Of a stretch of 64,000 nucleotides of DNA, positions 8,161-16,514 are shown in pieces. The DNA is taken from assembly GCA_051000815.1 (NCBI GenBank), contig JBPCNX010000037.1, positions 186,001 through 250,000 of the forward strand, read 5' to 3'. Below the pieces are notes generated by a model that was given only the letters and a program-made list of their open reading frames with translations, was not told where the DNA came from and made no database searches. Each line of letters opens with the position of its first letter. Position 1 is the stretch's first letter. This DNA is from PSRF01 sp051000815. Its GTDB lineage: Bacteria > Acidobacteriota > Blastocatellia > Pyrinomonadales > Pyrinomonadaceae. The translations under genes and the position numbers were made by a program.

Positions 8161-8508
8161 TCACTTTCCGGTTCGCAGAACTGCATCTGCTACGGCTTGT
8201 GCCGTGACTTTCCAATGCGAGGCGTTCCAAACAACTTTGCCCTTCTCGATCACGATTACCTGTGGCGTCTCGTGGGGTATTCCAGTCTTTTTTTCTATTT
8301 CCCTTGATAAATCTCGCGCGCGCTGTACTTCAATCAGGGCCACTTCGCCATCGAACTGCTCCATCTCATCATAAGCAGCTGCGCTGACGGAACAAGTTGT
8401 ACTGTGTTTGAAGATTACCACCGGCCCTTCTTTAGAGCGGTTCAGCAATTCTTCCAAAGCTTCGGATCCAGCAAGCTTCACAAAGTGCTTCTCCATATTG
8501 CCTAACAC
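8161..8508 (-). CDS. ytxJ: YtxJ-type monothiol bacilliredoxin
   Basis: 115 residues (111 from an internal Met at 8496). Thioredoxin-like fold of the YtxJ family: VVIFKHSTTCSVSAAAYDEM carries the single active-site Cys with Ser in place of the second Cys. HETPQVIVI supplies the cis-Pro segment, and KVVWNASHWKVT matches the family end. YtxJ (BrxC) removes bacillithiol from mixed disulfides in Firmicutes. Its presence suggests that this organism uses bacillithiol, which is inference because no bsh gene is in the window. It is the first gene of a three-gene minus-strand cluster. Confidence 0.88.
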   Translation of the reverse strand: MLGNMEKHFVKLAGSEALEELLNRSKEGPVVIFKHSTTCSVSAAAYDEMEQFDGEVALIEVQRARDLSREIEKKTGIPHETPQVIVIEKGKVVWNASHWKVTAQAVADAVLRTGK

Positions 8509-8784
8509 CCCCCGTTCTTGATTAGTTTGGATATTAGCTTAGGCACTCTGACTCTGCCTAACGGGCGCAGCCTGACCTCTTGCAAGAAGTCGCCGGCATG
8601 GTTTTTCGACTCGGTGTTGACCTGAGAAGAGCGTTGGCCTAGTTTGCTCGCGCACTGAGAAGCAACGGCCGATCATTCTCACACTCGTCTCGTGTCGTTT
8701 GCTGAGTCTGTATCCAGATTCTCCTGCTTCCTCACGCGCATGGCCACTAAAAGTTAAACCTCATCCCTCACGAAGGAGAAGACT

Positions 8785-9519
8785 ATGTCTATCGCAAGCA
8801 GCCGGTATCTCTACCACCTTTCCCGTTTTGGGTTCGCATTCGTGCTTCTCAGTCTGTTGTTGCTCCAGCCGTCACTCGCGCAAGCCGACGAAATCGCCGT
8901 CTGGAACTTCAACGACTCGGATTTGACGGTCGACCACGGTAATGGTGCGCTGACGACAAACTTCAATTTGGTGAATATCGTTTTTACGCTCGGTGGGTCG
9001 ACAATCAATGCTCGATTGGGTGACGCCGCCGGTCAATCGATGACCCTGCAAGGGGGAACAGGAAATGCGAACAACGGTCGCAACCTCATCCTCAGCGTCG
9101 GCACTGTGGGTTTCAGCAACATCATCGTGAGCTTTGCCATCCAGGGCACGTCTACTGGTTTCACCAGCAACCAATTCCAATACAGTCTGGATGGAGCGAC
9201 ATTTGTAGACTTCGGCGCGCCTTACACGCCACCAACGTCATTTGCTTTGTTCACATTCGATCTAAGCAGCATCGGCGGTCTGAACAACAATCCCGACGCC
9301 GCGTTCCGGATCATTTTCAATGGCGCAACCTCAGCTTCGGGAAATAATCGCATCGACAACATTGTCGTCGAAGGAAGCGCCACAACAACAACCGTACCCG
9401 AACCGGCATCTATCCTGCTTCTGGGTATGGGTCTAACTTTCGGCGGCGGTTGGATTAGAAGGCATCGCAGACTCGGAGGGCTCGCCAAGGCAACTGTGTC
9501 GAGGAGAGGCCCTCGTTAA
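8785..9519 (+). CDS. PEP-CTERM sorting-domain secreted protein
   Basis: 244 residues. A signal peptide (hydrophobic ~15-31, cleavage near QADE) leads into a Thr/Asn/Gly-rich beta domain with low charge. The C-terminus carries VPEPASILLLGMGL, then a hydrophobic stretch and an Arg-rich tail (RRHRR), the tripartite PEP-CTERM signal recognised by exosortase. A strong GGAGAAG ribosome-binding site precedes the ATG. After sorting the protein would be surface-linked or released into the matrix. No exosortase or exopolysaccharide genes are nearby, so the processing enzyme must be encoded elsewhere. The tail after the Arg cluster is somewhat longer than usual. Confidence 0.9.
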   Translation: MSIASSRYLYHLSRFGFAFVLLSLLLLQPSLAQADEIAVWNFNDSDLTVDHGNGALTTNFNLVNIVFTLGGSTINARLGDAAGQSMTLQGGTGNANNGRNLILSVGTVGFSNIIVSFAIQGTSTGFTSNQFQYSLDGATFVDFGAPYTPPTSFALFTFDLSSIGGLNNNPDAAFRIIFNGATSASGNNRIDNIVVEGSATTTTVPEPASILLLGMGLTFGGGWIRRHRRLGGLAKATVSRRGPR

Positions 9520-9532
9520 GATTCGACCAAGA

Positions 9533-9563
9533 AGAAGCGGGCGTCATAAGTCCGCCCGCTTCT
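9533..9563. terminator. Hairpin terminator shared by convergent genes
   Basis: A perfect 11-bp inverted repeat (9533-9543 and 9553-9563) with a 9-base loop lies between the convergent PEP-CTERM and TPR-CHAT genes. There is no long T tract on either side, so termination strength is uncertain. Confidence 0.65.
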
Positions 9564-9591
9564 GTGATAGGGGTGTCGAGGACCAGACGCT

Positions 9592-12468
9592 TTAATGCCA
9601 ATCTCCGACCAGGACAAATGGCGCCCAATAAAAAGGCGCGCTGTACTTCTTTCCGGAGATCATAGAGAGCTGCGCGCCGCGCATGGCGCCTGAGGGAGAG
9701 GTTGGAGTTGCTCCCGATGCCAGCAGTCGTTTGTAGAAGTCTGTCATTAAATCAGCGGTCGACTTGTCTGCCACTGACCACAGGCTGACGCCGACAGTAG
9801 GCGCCCCGGCATACATGAAGGCGCGGGTTAAGCCGATTACACCCTCGCCCCGTTTTTCCTTGCCCAGGCCGGTTTCACACGCTGACAACATTACAAGTGG
9901 CGAACCGAGGCGAAGATTGAAGACTTCGTCTGTTCTGAGAAAGCCGTCTTCGCCCTTGTTCCCGACCAGTGAAAGCACCAGGCCCGTGAATTGTGGCCGT
10001 TCGGCGTTTAGCAGACCATGAGTCGCAATGTGCAGCACGCGATATTTCGTGACATCGCGGCTCTCCAGATTTCCTTCGCTCGCATCGAGATCCAACCAGA
10101 CGTCGGCTTGCCCGCCCGAGGCTTTTGCCAACTTCACAATCTGATCTGCTTCAGTGCGCGTTCCGGAAAGCCGGGCGAGTGGCAGCCCCTGCATCTTGGC
10201 GGATTCTGCCGCCGCCAACGCTCCCTGTCCGGCGACGTCACTCAAAGCACTTTCGATTCCCAGACCGCGCATCTCCGCCGCTGCTGACGAAGAGGCCGCT
10301 GTACGCGCGCGCGCATCGTTGGAGTTAAAAACCGGGTCCGCGACAATCAACATGGCCCGACCAGATGGCCTGGCGGTCTGCTGCCGGATCGCGCCAATCA
10401 CTGAACCTGATGGGGCATAAACTATTTCATTGCTCTTCACCAGGTAGGGAAGCGATGAGTAGTCGCCACTGGCTGGAGTTTTTACCAACGCTTCAAACGG
10501 TATGTAGTTGAGTCCGCCGTCGGCGACAATCAATAAGCGTTTGTCTCCGAACACCGGGGCCACCGGTTCGACCGCCGCTTTGTAAAGCACATTCGCAGCC
10601 GCGATAAATCCCGCGGCATCTTCAGAAGCTGAGACGACGCCCAGTCCGCGACCGGGATCCGCGGCAATGTCGATCCCGACGATACGGCGTTGAAGCTTAG
10701 CCGGAATCAACTGCGCCCGAAGATCAGCCGCGAGTTTATCGAGGGTAACGCGTGGCGCGAGCTTGTAGAGCCTCAAGCTCTGCGAATCAGCAGCCCAAAG
10801 ATAAGAGGCTTCGGAACCCAGGCTGTACTCAAGCAAAACCGTTTGGTCGTCAAGAACCTTTTGCTGAATTTCGGAGAGCGACAAAGGCTGGCCGCCAGTT
10901 AAAGCTGCGTAACGCGGACTCGCGGTCCTGATTTGATTCTCGATCTCGTCATATTCAGTTTGCAGCTTGTCTAACTCCGCCTCGAGGTCACCCGCCTTTT
11001 TCTTCGGCTCATCGCTGGCGACGGCGATGCCAGTCAAAGTCTCCGCGATCTCCTGCTGTTGCGCGAGATTGTCCTGCTTTCGTTTTACCAGTTCTGCGGG
11101 AATGCCGGTGGTGAGACTGGTATCGCTTTCATTCAGCAGGTCGAGAAGAGAACGCGCGCGCGACTGTTCTGTAATTTTGAAGGCTTCAGCGGCGTAATCG
11201 AGGGCCTTGCCGGAAAGTGGGGCGTCTCCGGGGGCCGTGAGTAGTGCCATTTCCGCCAGGGAGCTGGCTGCCTCGTCAAAAACGCTTTTCGTGGTAGCCA
11301 GAAATGTGGTGCGGGCCTCGTCGGCGCGCAGACCGCCTTGTCGCAATTTCTCTATGGTCTTGAGTGCGTCACGATAATTGGCGATTGCCGACTCTCGAGC
11401 GGCAGTGGCTTTTTTCGGATCTTTTTCCAGTGCAGCCTGCAGCCAGAAACTCCGTCCAAGTCCCCTTTGCGCCGGCCAAATCAAATCCAGCCGTTTGTCT
11501 TCCTGGGCACCCTTAACCGACTCTGAGTAATACTTGCTCGCGTCTTTGAGTTTGCCCTGACGCAAAGCAACGTCGCCCAGACTGGTGCGGGCGGCAGCGC
11601 GGAAACGCCGCGTCTGCCCCAGCTTCGCAACTGACGCCAAACTCGCTCCGCTGGCATCGAAGGCGTTCTGAAAATGTTTCTTAGCGCCTTCGAGATCATT
11701 GTTGAAGTAATTGATCCGACCCATCCCTAACTCGTACGTTGAGTAGACAATGGCCGTGCGATAGAGATCCAATTCCTTCTTCGCTTCAAGCAAAGTGATC
11801 ACGCCGCTGGTGGGCGCGGCTACATCGACCTTGCCAGTCGAAATACCGCCCAAAATTCCCCCAAGCCCGCCGAAGCGTCTCGTTGACCTTGAGGCGGCGC
11901 TCTCTGGTTTTGTCACCTGCATCCGACTGTAAGCCGCACTGGCTTCTCCCAATCGGCCCAGTCGAAAATTCGTATCACCGATTTTGGCGAGGATTAGATT
12001 TGCATTAAAACCTGTATCACTGGCACTGGCTGCGGTCTCCGCCGCCACACTCGCTTCGGTACCCACCATGCGCGCTGCACTTCCGGCCGCGGCCCCTGTC
12101 TGCTGTTCCTGGGCGTAGACACCTGAGAGCGCCTGATAAGCTTGTTGATAGTGTTCGAGCGCAACCTTATCCTGTCCCTGCCTCAGGTAAAGATCACCGA
12201 GCTCGTTGTGGACGGCGCCTATGCCGCGATTGTTTTTGGCAGTGGTGTATAAATTCAGCGCCGTCTGCAACTGTACCAAAGCCTGCGCCGTCTGACCTTG
12301 TTTCAGCAGTTTTCGTCCCTGCCGCAAAGCTGACGCGGCTTGATCAGGTTGTGGGTTTTGCGCACTCTCCCTGACTGCTGCAACAGAGACTTCAGAAAAC
12401 AGAAAAGTCCCCAAGAGCATGTTCACACCGAGCGCGATCGCGATAAATCTGACAGCCGTCGACTTCAT
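9592..12468 (-). CDS. TPR-CHAT (caspase-like) secreted or envelope protein
   Basis: About 958 residues from ATG 12468, which has GGAG seven bases upstream. A further ATG at 12483 lies inside the leader. A signal-like hydrophobic segment covers ~1-30. TPR-like helical pairs follow from ~40 to 430 (NNRGIGAVHNELGDLYLRQG is one), then a coiled linker (~455-520). The C-terminal CHAT domain (~620-958) has the caspase-type dyad: His817 in LHIATHG and Cys864 in LSACETG, plus the late WSVAD and FYWAPFVLVGD motifs. CHAT domains are cysteine peptidases related to separase and caspases. Substrates are unknown. It is last in a kinase-DUF4384-CHAT operon, which suggests signal-controlled proteolysis or scaffolding. 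Confidence 0.93.
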   Translation of the reverse strand: MKSTAVRFIAIALGVNMLLGTFLFSEVSVAAVRESAQNPQPDQAASALRQGRKLLKQGQTAQALVQLQTALNLYTTAKNNRGIGAVHNELGDLYLRQGQDKVALEHYQQAYQALSGVYAQEQQTGAAAGSAARMVGTEASVAAETAASASDTGFNANLILAKIGDTNFRLGRLGEASAAYSRMQVTKPESAASRSTRRFGGLGGILGGISTGKVDVAAPTSGVITLLEAKKELDLYRTAIVYSTYELGMGRINYFNNDLEGAKKHFQNAFDASGASLASVAKLGQTRRFRAAARTSLGDVALRQGKLKDASKYYSESVKGAQEDKRLDLIWPAQRGLGRSFWLQAALEKDPKKATAARESAIANYRDALKTIEKLRQGGLRADEARTTFLATTKSVFDEAASSLAEMALLTAPGDAPLSGKALDYAAEAFKITEQSRARSLLDLLNESDTSLTTGIPAELVKRKQDNLAQQQEIAETLTGIAVASDEPKKKAGDLEAELDKLQTEYDEIENQIRTASPRYAALTGGQPLSLSEIQQKVLDDQTVLLEYSLGSEASYLWAADSQSLRLYKLAPRVTLDKLAADLRAQLIPAKLQRRIVGIDIAADPGRGLGVVSASEDAAGFIAAANVLYKAAVEPVAPVFGDKRLLIVADGGLNYIPFEALVKTPASGDYSSLPYLVKSNEIVYAPSGSVIGAIRQQTARPSGRAMLIVADPVFNSNDARARTAASSSAAAEMRGLGIESALSDVAGQGALAAAESAKMQGLPLARLSGTRTEADQIVKLAKASGGQADVWLDLDASEGNLESRDVTKYRVLHIATHGLLNAERPQFTGLVLSLVGNKGEDGFLRTDEVFNLRLGSPLVMLSACETGLGKEKRGEGVIGLTRAFMYAGAPTVGVSLWSVADKSTADLMTDFYKRLLASGATPTSPSGAMRGAQLSMISGKKYSAPFYWAPFVLVGDWH

Positions 12469-12548
12469 GAGAATACTCCGCATTATGTAGTACCAGCCTT
12501 GAGTTCGTTACGACGAACTCTCTAATCCAACAATCGTTTGCCTTGTGA

Positions 12549-13436
12549 CTACTTGTGAACAAGATCAAGCACGGTTACCAGCGTTCCGGTGTTCGCCGAT
12601 GCAGACATCAGAATCAACGAAGGTTCCGGCTCTTCCTTGCTGAGACCCAAACCTCGCTCGACTGCTTCCCTTTCGGGTGCCGTCTGCGCTTTGCCATACT
12701 TAGCGGTTGACGCTACCTGTAATGGAGCATCCACTTCTTTTTCAATTTGGGCCCACAAATCTGCGCTTGGCTGAACAGGACAAGTGTTCTTCGCATCACC
12801 ACAGTAGGCGACCAGTTCGTCCTCCAGGGGAATGCCTTTCAATGGTTCACGAGTAAACACAAAATAGAGTCGCTCGGTTCCCGCAACCTCGTCGAAAACC
12901 AGCCAACGCAATCGCTCTTCAGAGGTCGTGCTCGAAGGAATCTCAAAAGGAATATGCGACTGGAGGTAGTTTCCGCCTTCGTCCAGTTCCTTGTTGGGGT
13001 AAATCATCACCGGCTTGCCGCCGTTGGTGGTGTTAAAGATGTAAAGATAGCCGTCGACATTCGTCTCCAACAGAATTCTTACGCGATCACCCTTGCGAAA
13101 AACGCGAGCCGGATCTGCCCGAATAGCAAGGCCCAGGGAATCACGGCTGAACAGCGTCAGGCCCAGGCCAAGCTTTTGCGCGGTCGCTTTTCCGTCGTTG
13201 GTTTGGGGACCGATGGGAGTTGTCGCGCCACCAGGAGCAGCAGGCTTGGCAGGCACTGTTTTTGGTCGTCGCCGGCTCGCCCTCGGACCCTCATTTCCTT
13301 TGGCGCTCTTCTCGACGGGTTTAGGGCGCGTCGTTAGAAATGCTCCGCGCACGTCCTCCTGCGCCTGGACTGGAATCGTGGGGACACAGCAAAAACTGCT
13401 GATTACCAATCCGACATACAATGCTCTTAATCTCAT
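12549..13436 (-). CDS. Secreted DUF4384 domain protein
   Basis: About 295 residues from ATG 13436, with AGGAG correctly spaced upstream. A signal peptide covers ~1-26 (cleavage after VQAQ). A Pro/Lys/Arg-rich low-complexity linker precedes the DUF4384 domain (~95-200), recognisable by RKGDRVRILLETNVDGYLYI followed by PVMIYPNKE. The C-terminal ~90 residues contain two Cys (YCGDAKNTC) that could form a disulfide. DUF4384 is often fused to kinases or caspase-like proteins and is thought to be a binding module. It lies 38 bases after the kinase and 80 before the CHAT gene, all on one strand. Confidence 0.88.
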   Translation of the reverse strand: MRLRALYVGLVISSFCCVPTIPVQAQEDVRGAFLTTRPKPVEKSAKGNEGPRASRRRPKTVPAKPAAPGGATTPIGPQTNDGKATAQKLGLGLTLFSRDSLGLAIRADPARVFRKGDRVRILLETNVDGYLYIFNTTNGGKPVMIYPNKELDEGGNYLQSHIPFEIPSSTTSEERLRWLVFDEVAGTERLYFVFTREPLKGIPLEDELVAYCGDAKNTCPVQPSADLWAQIEKEVDAPLQVASTAKYGKAQTAPEREAVERGLGLSKEEPEPSLILMSASANTGTLVTVLDLVHK

Positions 13437-13474
13437 TTTCAACCTTCTCCTTGAAAACACAGTCTCCCGCCGGG

Positions 13475-15490
13475 TCACTTATGTTGAATACGAATCCTGA
13501 AAACGATTGGATTGCTTGAAGCCTCAGCCCGAGGCGCTTTAACTGCCACGAAAGGCTGCGCGCCATCTTTGTCATTTATCTCGGTTATCGGATCGGCGGT
13601 CTTATGTTTGGCCAAAAACGTCGTCAGCTCTCCATGTTCTGTTTCAGACAAAGGACGCCCGGTTGCTTCCGCACTCAAAAATGCCGGCTCAGGCAGCGGA
13701 GTTGACGAAAAGATAATAGTGTAATCTTCGGTCCCCGCCTTCTTATCTAACCGCAACCAATGCTCCAAACCTTCGGGGAAACTGAAGTCGGATCCCCTGG
13801 CAACCTGGTTGGTTTCAAGTCCCGACAAACTCGCCGGTTTTGCCGTCAAGAATGCCGTGGGCTTGTTCAGTTCGCCAGGACCGACGATGTAGAGATAGCC
13901 GTCTTCATTAAAAACAAAATGAAACTTGAACGACTGTTCCGAAGCAAGGGGAATTGCGCCTGCTACTCGAACCGGCTCGCCAAGCAAAGACTCCGGCAGT
14001 AGTTCGAGCCAGTACTGCGCGACCTCTCGTAAAGGTCCCGTCACCGGCTCAACAGCGCCGTTAGTCCCGGTCGACTTCTCGACAACTGCGCCCGTGGCCG
14101 TGCTGCTGCCTGTAAACTTCTTGACTGCAAAGAAACCTCCCACACCCACGATAAGCAGTATCACCAAACCAACTGCAGCCAGCACCAACCAGGGAATTTT
14201 TGATTTTGCGACTTGTGGCTGCTCGTGACCGGGGACATTGGCTTGAATCCTGGGCCGAGGCTGTTGGGGAATGGTGACGAGTGATGGCGCATCTATTCCT
14301 GAGTCCATTAGCCCGGGAGCGACCGGCCGGCCAGCGTTGCCTTGCGGGCGAGTACCGGCTTCTTTAACAGGCGCCGTAACAGGTGAATCCAAAGTGAGGA
14401 TTGTCGCGGCATCCACATCAGACTTCGTGTCCGGCGCCGGAGCAATGCCTTCGGTGTGCGCATTAGAATCTTGTATGTGCGGAAGGTCTGGCAACGTCCG
14501 ATCGAAACCGATTACCGAGTCGGTCGAATGGACAGCGGCGCTTAAGTTTGCCGCAAAATCGCCGGCCGTCGCGAATCTGTCACCCCGATCCTTGGCCGTG
14601 GCGCGCGTGATTGCCTCACCAAAGGCCCGCGGAACATTTGGAACAACTCCATCAACCGGCGGCACCACAACTGATATATGTTCCCGACGTAACTCATGAA
14701 GCGTCTGTCCCGAGTAGGGGCGCTTACCAACAATCATTTCGTAAACGACAATTCCGAGGCTGTAGATATCTGCCCGGCCGTCAATCTCTGAATCTCCGTC
14801 GCGTGGAAGCTCGCCCCATTGCTCAGGCGACATGTAATGAGGTGTACCGAGCACCTGGCCCGCCATTGTCAACGCGGTGTTGCCGCCACCCTCGCCGCCG
14901 GCAATTTCGCGCATCTTGGCAATCCCGAGATCCAGGAGCTTGACCGTGCGTTCGCCGGTGCTCGCATTCCCAATCATGATGTTGTCAGGTTTTAGGTCAC
15001 GGTGAACGACGCCCATCGCATGAGCCGTGTGCAACACGCTCATAATAGGCTCCAACACCTCGATCGCTTCCGCTGGTGTGAATCGCCCGCGTCGCTTGAT
15101 CTCATCGCCGAGCGTATGACCCTCGACGTACTCCATGACCATGTAGACCGTTCCGTCGCCGGACGTGCGAAGATCGTAAACAGTTACGGCGTTAGGATGA
15201 CGAAAGCGTCGCGCTGCCTGCCCTTCACGCTGGAAACGTCGCAGCCATTCTGCATTAGTTCGCACTTCCGGCGGCAGGATCTTAATTGCCACACGATCCC
15301 CAAGCAGAATATGTCGCGCGCGATAAACCGCACCCATGCCGCCTTTGCCCAGGAGAGACTCGACTTGATACTGGCCGTCAAGGACCGTGTTGACGATTGC
15401 TGAAAGATCGTCTTCCAGCACCTCACCATCGACTGGACAAAAGCCCACAGTGTCTTCGTATTTAGCTTTGCAGGTAACGCAGTATTTCAT
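13475..15490 (-). CDS. Ser/Thr protein kinase with zinc-ribbon N-terminus and DUF4384-like sensor tail
   Basis: About 671 residues from ATG 15490; upstream in-frame sequence lacks kinase-family character. A short zinc ribbon (CVTCKAKYEDTVGFC, residues 4-18) precedes a Hanks kinase domain (~40-318). It has the GKGGMGAVY glycine loop, catalytic Lys70, HRDLKPDN with Asp165, and DLG (Asp187) in place of DFG. A low-complexity linker leads to one TM helix (~432-456). The outer C-terminal region has a DUF4384-like core (FHFVFNEDGYLYIVGPGE). The topology is a cytosolic kinase with an extracytoplasmic sensor, as in PknB-type receptors. First gene of the kinase-DUF4384-CHAT operon. Confidence 0.94.
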   Translation of the reverse strand: MKYCVTCKAKYEDTVGFCPVDGEVLEDDLSAIVNTVLDGQYQVESLLGKGGMGAVYRARHILLGDRVAIKILPPEVRTNAEWLRRFQREGQAARRFRHPNAVTVYDLRTSGDGTVYMVMEYVEGHTLGDEIKRRGRFTPAEAIEVLEPIMSVLHTAHAMGVVHRDLKPDNIMIGNASTGERTVKLLDLGIAKMREIAGGEGGGNTALTMAGQVLGTPHYMSPEQWGELPRDGDSEIDGRADIYSLGIVVYEMIVGKRPYSGQTLHELRREHISVVVPPVDGVVPNVPRAFGEAITRATAKDRGDRFATAGDFAANLSAAVHSTDSVIGFDRTLPDLPHIQDSNAHTEGIAPAPDTKSDVDAATILTLDSPVTAPVKEAGTRPQGNAGRPVAPGLMDSGIDAPSLVTIPQQPRPRIQANVPGHEQPQVAKSKIPWLVLAAVGLVILLIVGVGGFFAVKKFTGSSTATGAVVEKSTGTNGAVEPVTGPLREVAQYWLELLPESLLGEPVRVAGAIPLASEQSFKFHFVFNEDGYLYIVGPGELNKPTAFLTAKPASLSGLETNQVARGSDFSFPEGLEHWLRLDKKAGTEDYTIIFSSTPLPEPAFLSAEATGRPLSETEHGELTTFLAKHKTADPITEINDKDGAQPFVAVKAPRAEASSNPIVFRIRIQHK

Positions 15491-15679
15491 GAAAGGTCTA
15501 CTCAGAACGACGGGCGGAGGTTCGCGAATGCCCGGCGCCTGAATCCTGCGAATTCGATTCGGCAAGATTTACCGCATAGTCTAACACATGAAGAAAACCG
15601 ATTATTAAGACACGAGGAGTGGTGCTCGGGCAGTTTGTCGGGCGTACAGGAACCCGCCGTCATTTTTCGCGCTCGGTCC

Positions 15680-15698
15680 CATGAGGTCAGACCTCATG
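15680..15698. promoter_or_regulatory. Perfect 9-bp-arm palindrome upstream of the kinase operon
   Basis: CATGAGGTC-A-GACCTCATG lies 14 bases past the end of the CPBP gene and about 190 bases ahead of the kinase start. It could be an operator for the kinase operon or a weak terminator for the glgP-CPBP unit. There is no T tract. Confidence 0.4.
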
Positions 15699-15711
15699 AC
15701 ATTGCGCATGA

Positions 15712-16506
15712 CTATAGGAGCGATGCTCCGATCACATAAATCACAAAGTCCGCCGTAAAGTGGGCAATCATGGCTGACTCCAGTCCATGCCTGCGATAAA
15801 GCAGACCAAACGCGACAGCAGCGATTCCGTTTAGTAGCAGAGCCGCGGCAACGACCAGAGGAGTGATCGGCATAACGAGTGACGCTGAAGGCAGATGACC
15901 CAGTCCAAAAAGAATCGCAACGACCAGGTTGGCCGTCCAGAACGCAGGTGATGCCAGTTTGCCCGCTCCACTGCGCCAAACCTTACTGGCGATCCAGGCA
16001 ATGAGCGTCAGCAAAAACAGTCGTGTTAAGAGTTCCTCATAGATCCCGCCATAGAAGCAGACCAGAATACGTTTCCAGATGCCAACCTTCGCCGCAGAGA
16101 CGAAGGGGAGATTAGGGAGCGAGGGAACTAAAGCCAGAACGATCGCCAGCAAGATCGCTCCTACACCGGCTCCCACCAGCAAACCAGCTCTCAGTATTTC
16201 CTTCCAGTTAGTACCAATCGCTTTGTGGTTGAGCCAGGCCTCCAGCAGTGGGGCTCCCAGCCCCAGCCTGCTTCCCAGCTTGAGGCCAACAAAGATCATC
16301 GCCGCAAGAAGGGCAAGATTCTGAACTGCGCCGATCACAACTATGACTGGAAAGGGTAGGGATTGATCCGGCGCGGCGGCGATGGTGGGACCGAACAGGT
16401 CGATGACAAGAGGAATGGCCGCAAGAGCGCTGAGCACACCGGCGACAAACAACAGCCAGAACAGACGCCAGGGGAATCGCCGATTCTGTTGCAGGGCGTC
16501 AGACAC
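15712..16506 (-). CDS. CPBP-family intramembrane metalloprotease
   Basis: 264 residues with about seven or eight TM helices. CPBP (Abi, CaaX-protease-like) motifs are in order: EELLTR (EExxxR), FGLGHLP giving the second metal ligand, and HFTADFV giving the His of motif 3. Members process prenylated or other membrane proteins and include bacteriocin-immunity and Rce1-like enzymes. The substrate is unknown. It starts 8 bases after the glgP stop, so it is co-transcribed with a glycogen enzyme. I cannot explain that pairing. Confidence 0.88.
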   Translation of the reverse strand: MSDALQQNRRFPWRLFWLLFVAGVLSALAAIPLVIDLFGPTIAAAPDQSLPFPVIVVIGAVQNLALLAAMIFVGLKLGSRLGLGAPLLEAWLNHKAIGTNWKEILRAGLLVGAGVGAILLAIVLALVPSLPNLPFVSAAKVGIWKRILVCFYGGIYEELLTRLFLLTLIAWIASKVWRSGAGKLASPAFWTANLVVAILFGLGHLPSASLVMPITPLVVAAALLLNGIAAVAFGLLYRRHGLESAMIAHFTADFVIYVIGASLL

Positions 16507-16514
16507 AGTTGTCG

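Noticed and set aside
12747..13337. 196-codon plus-strand ORF
   Set aside because: Antisense shadow of the DUF4384 gene, which has a signal peptide, domain and ribosome-binding site.
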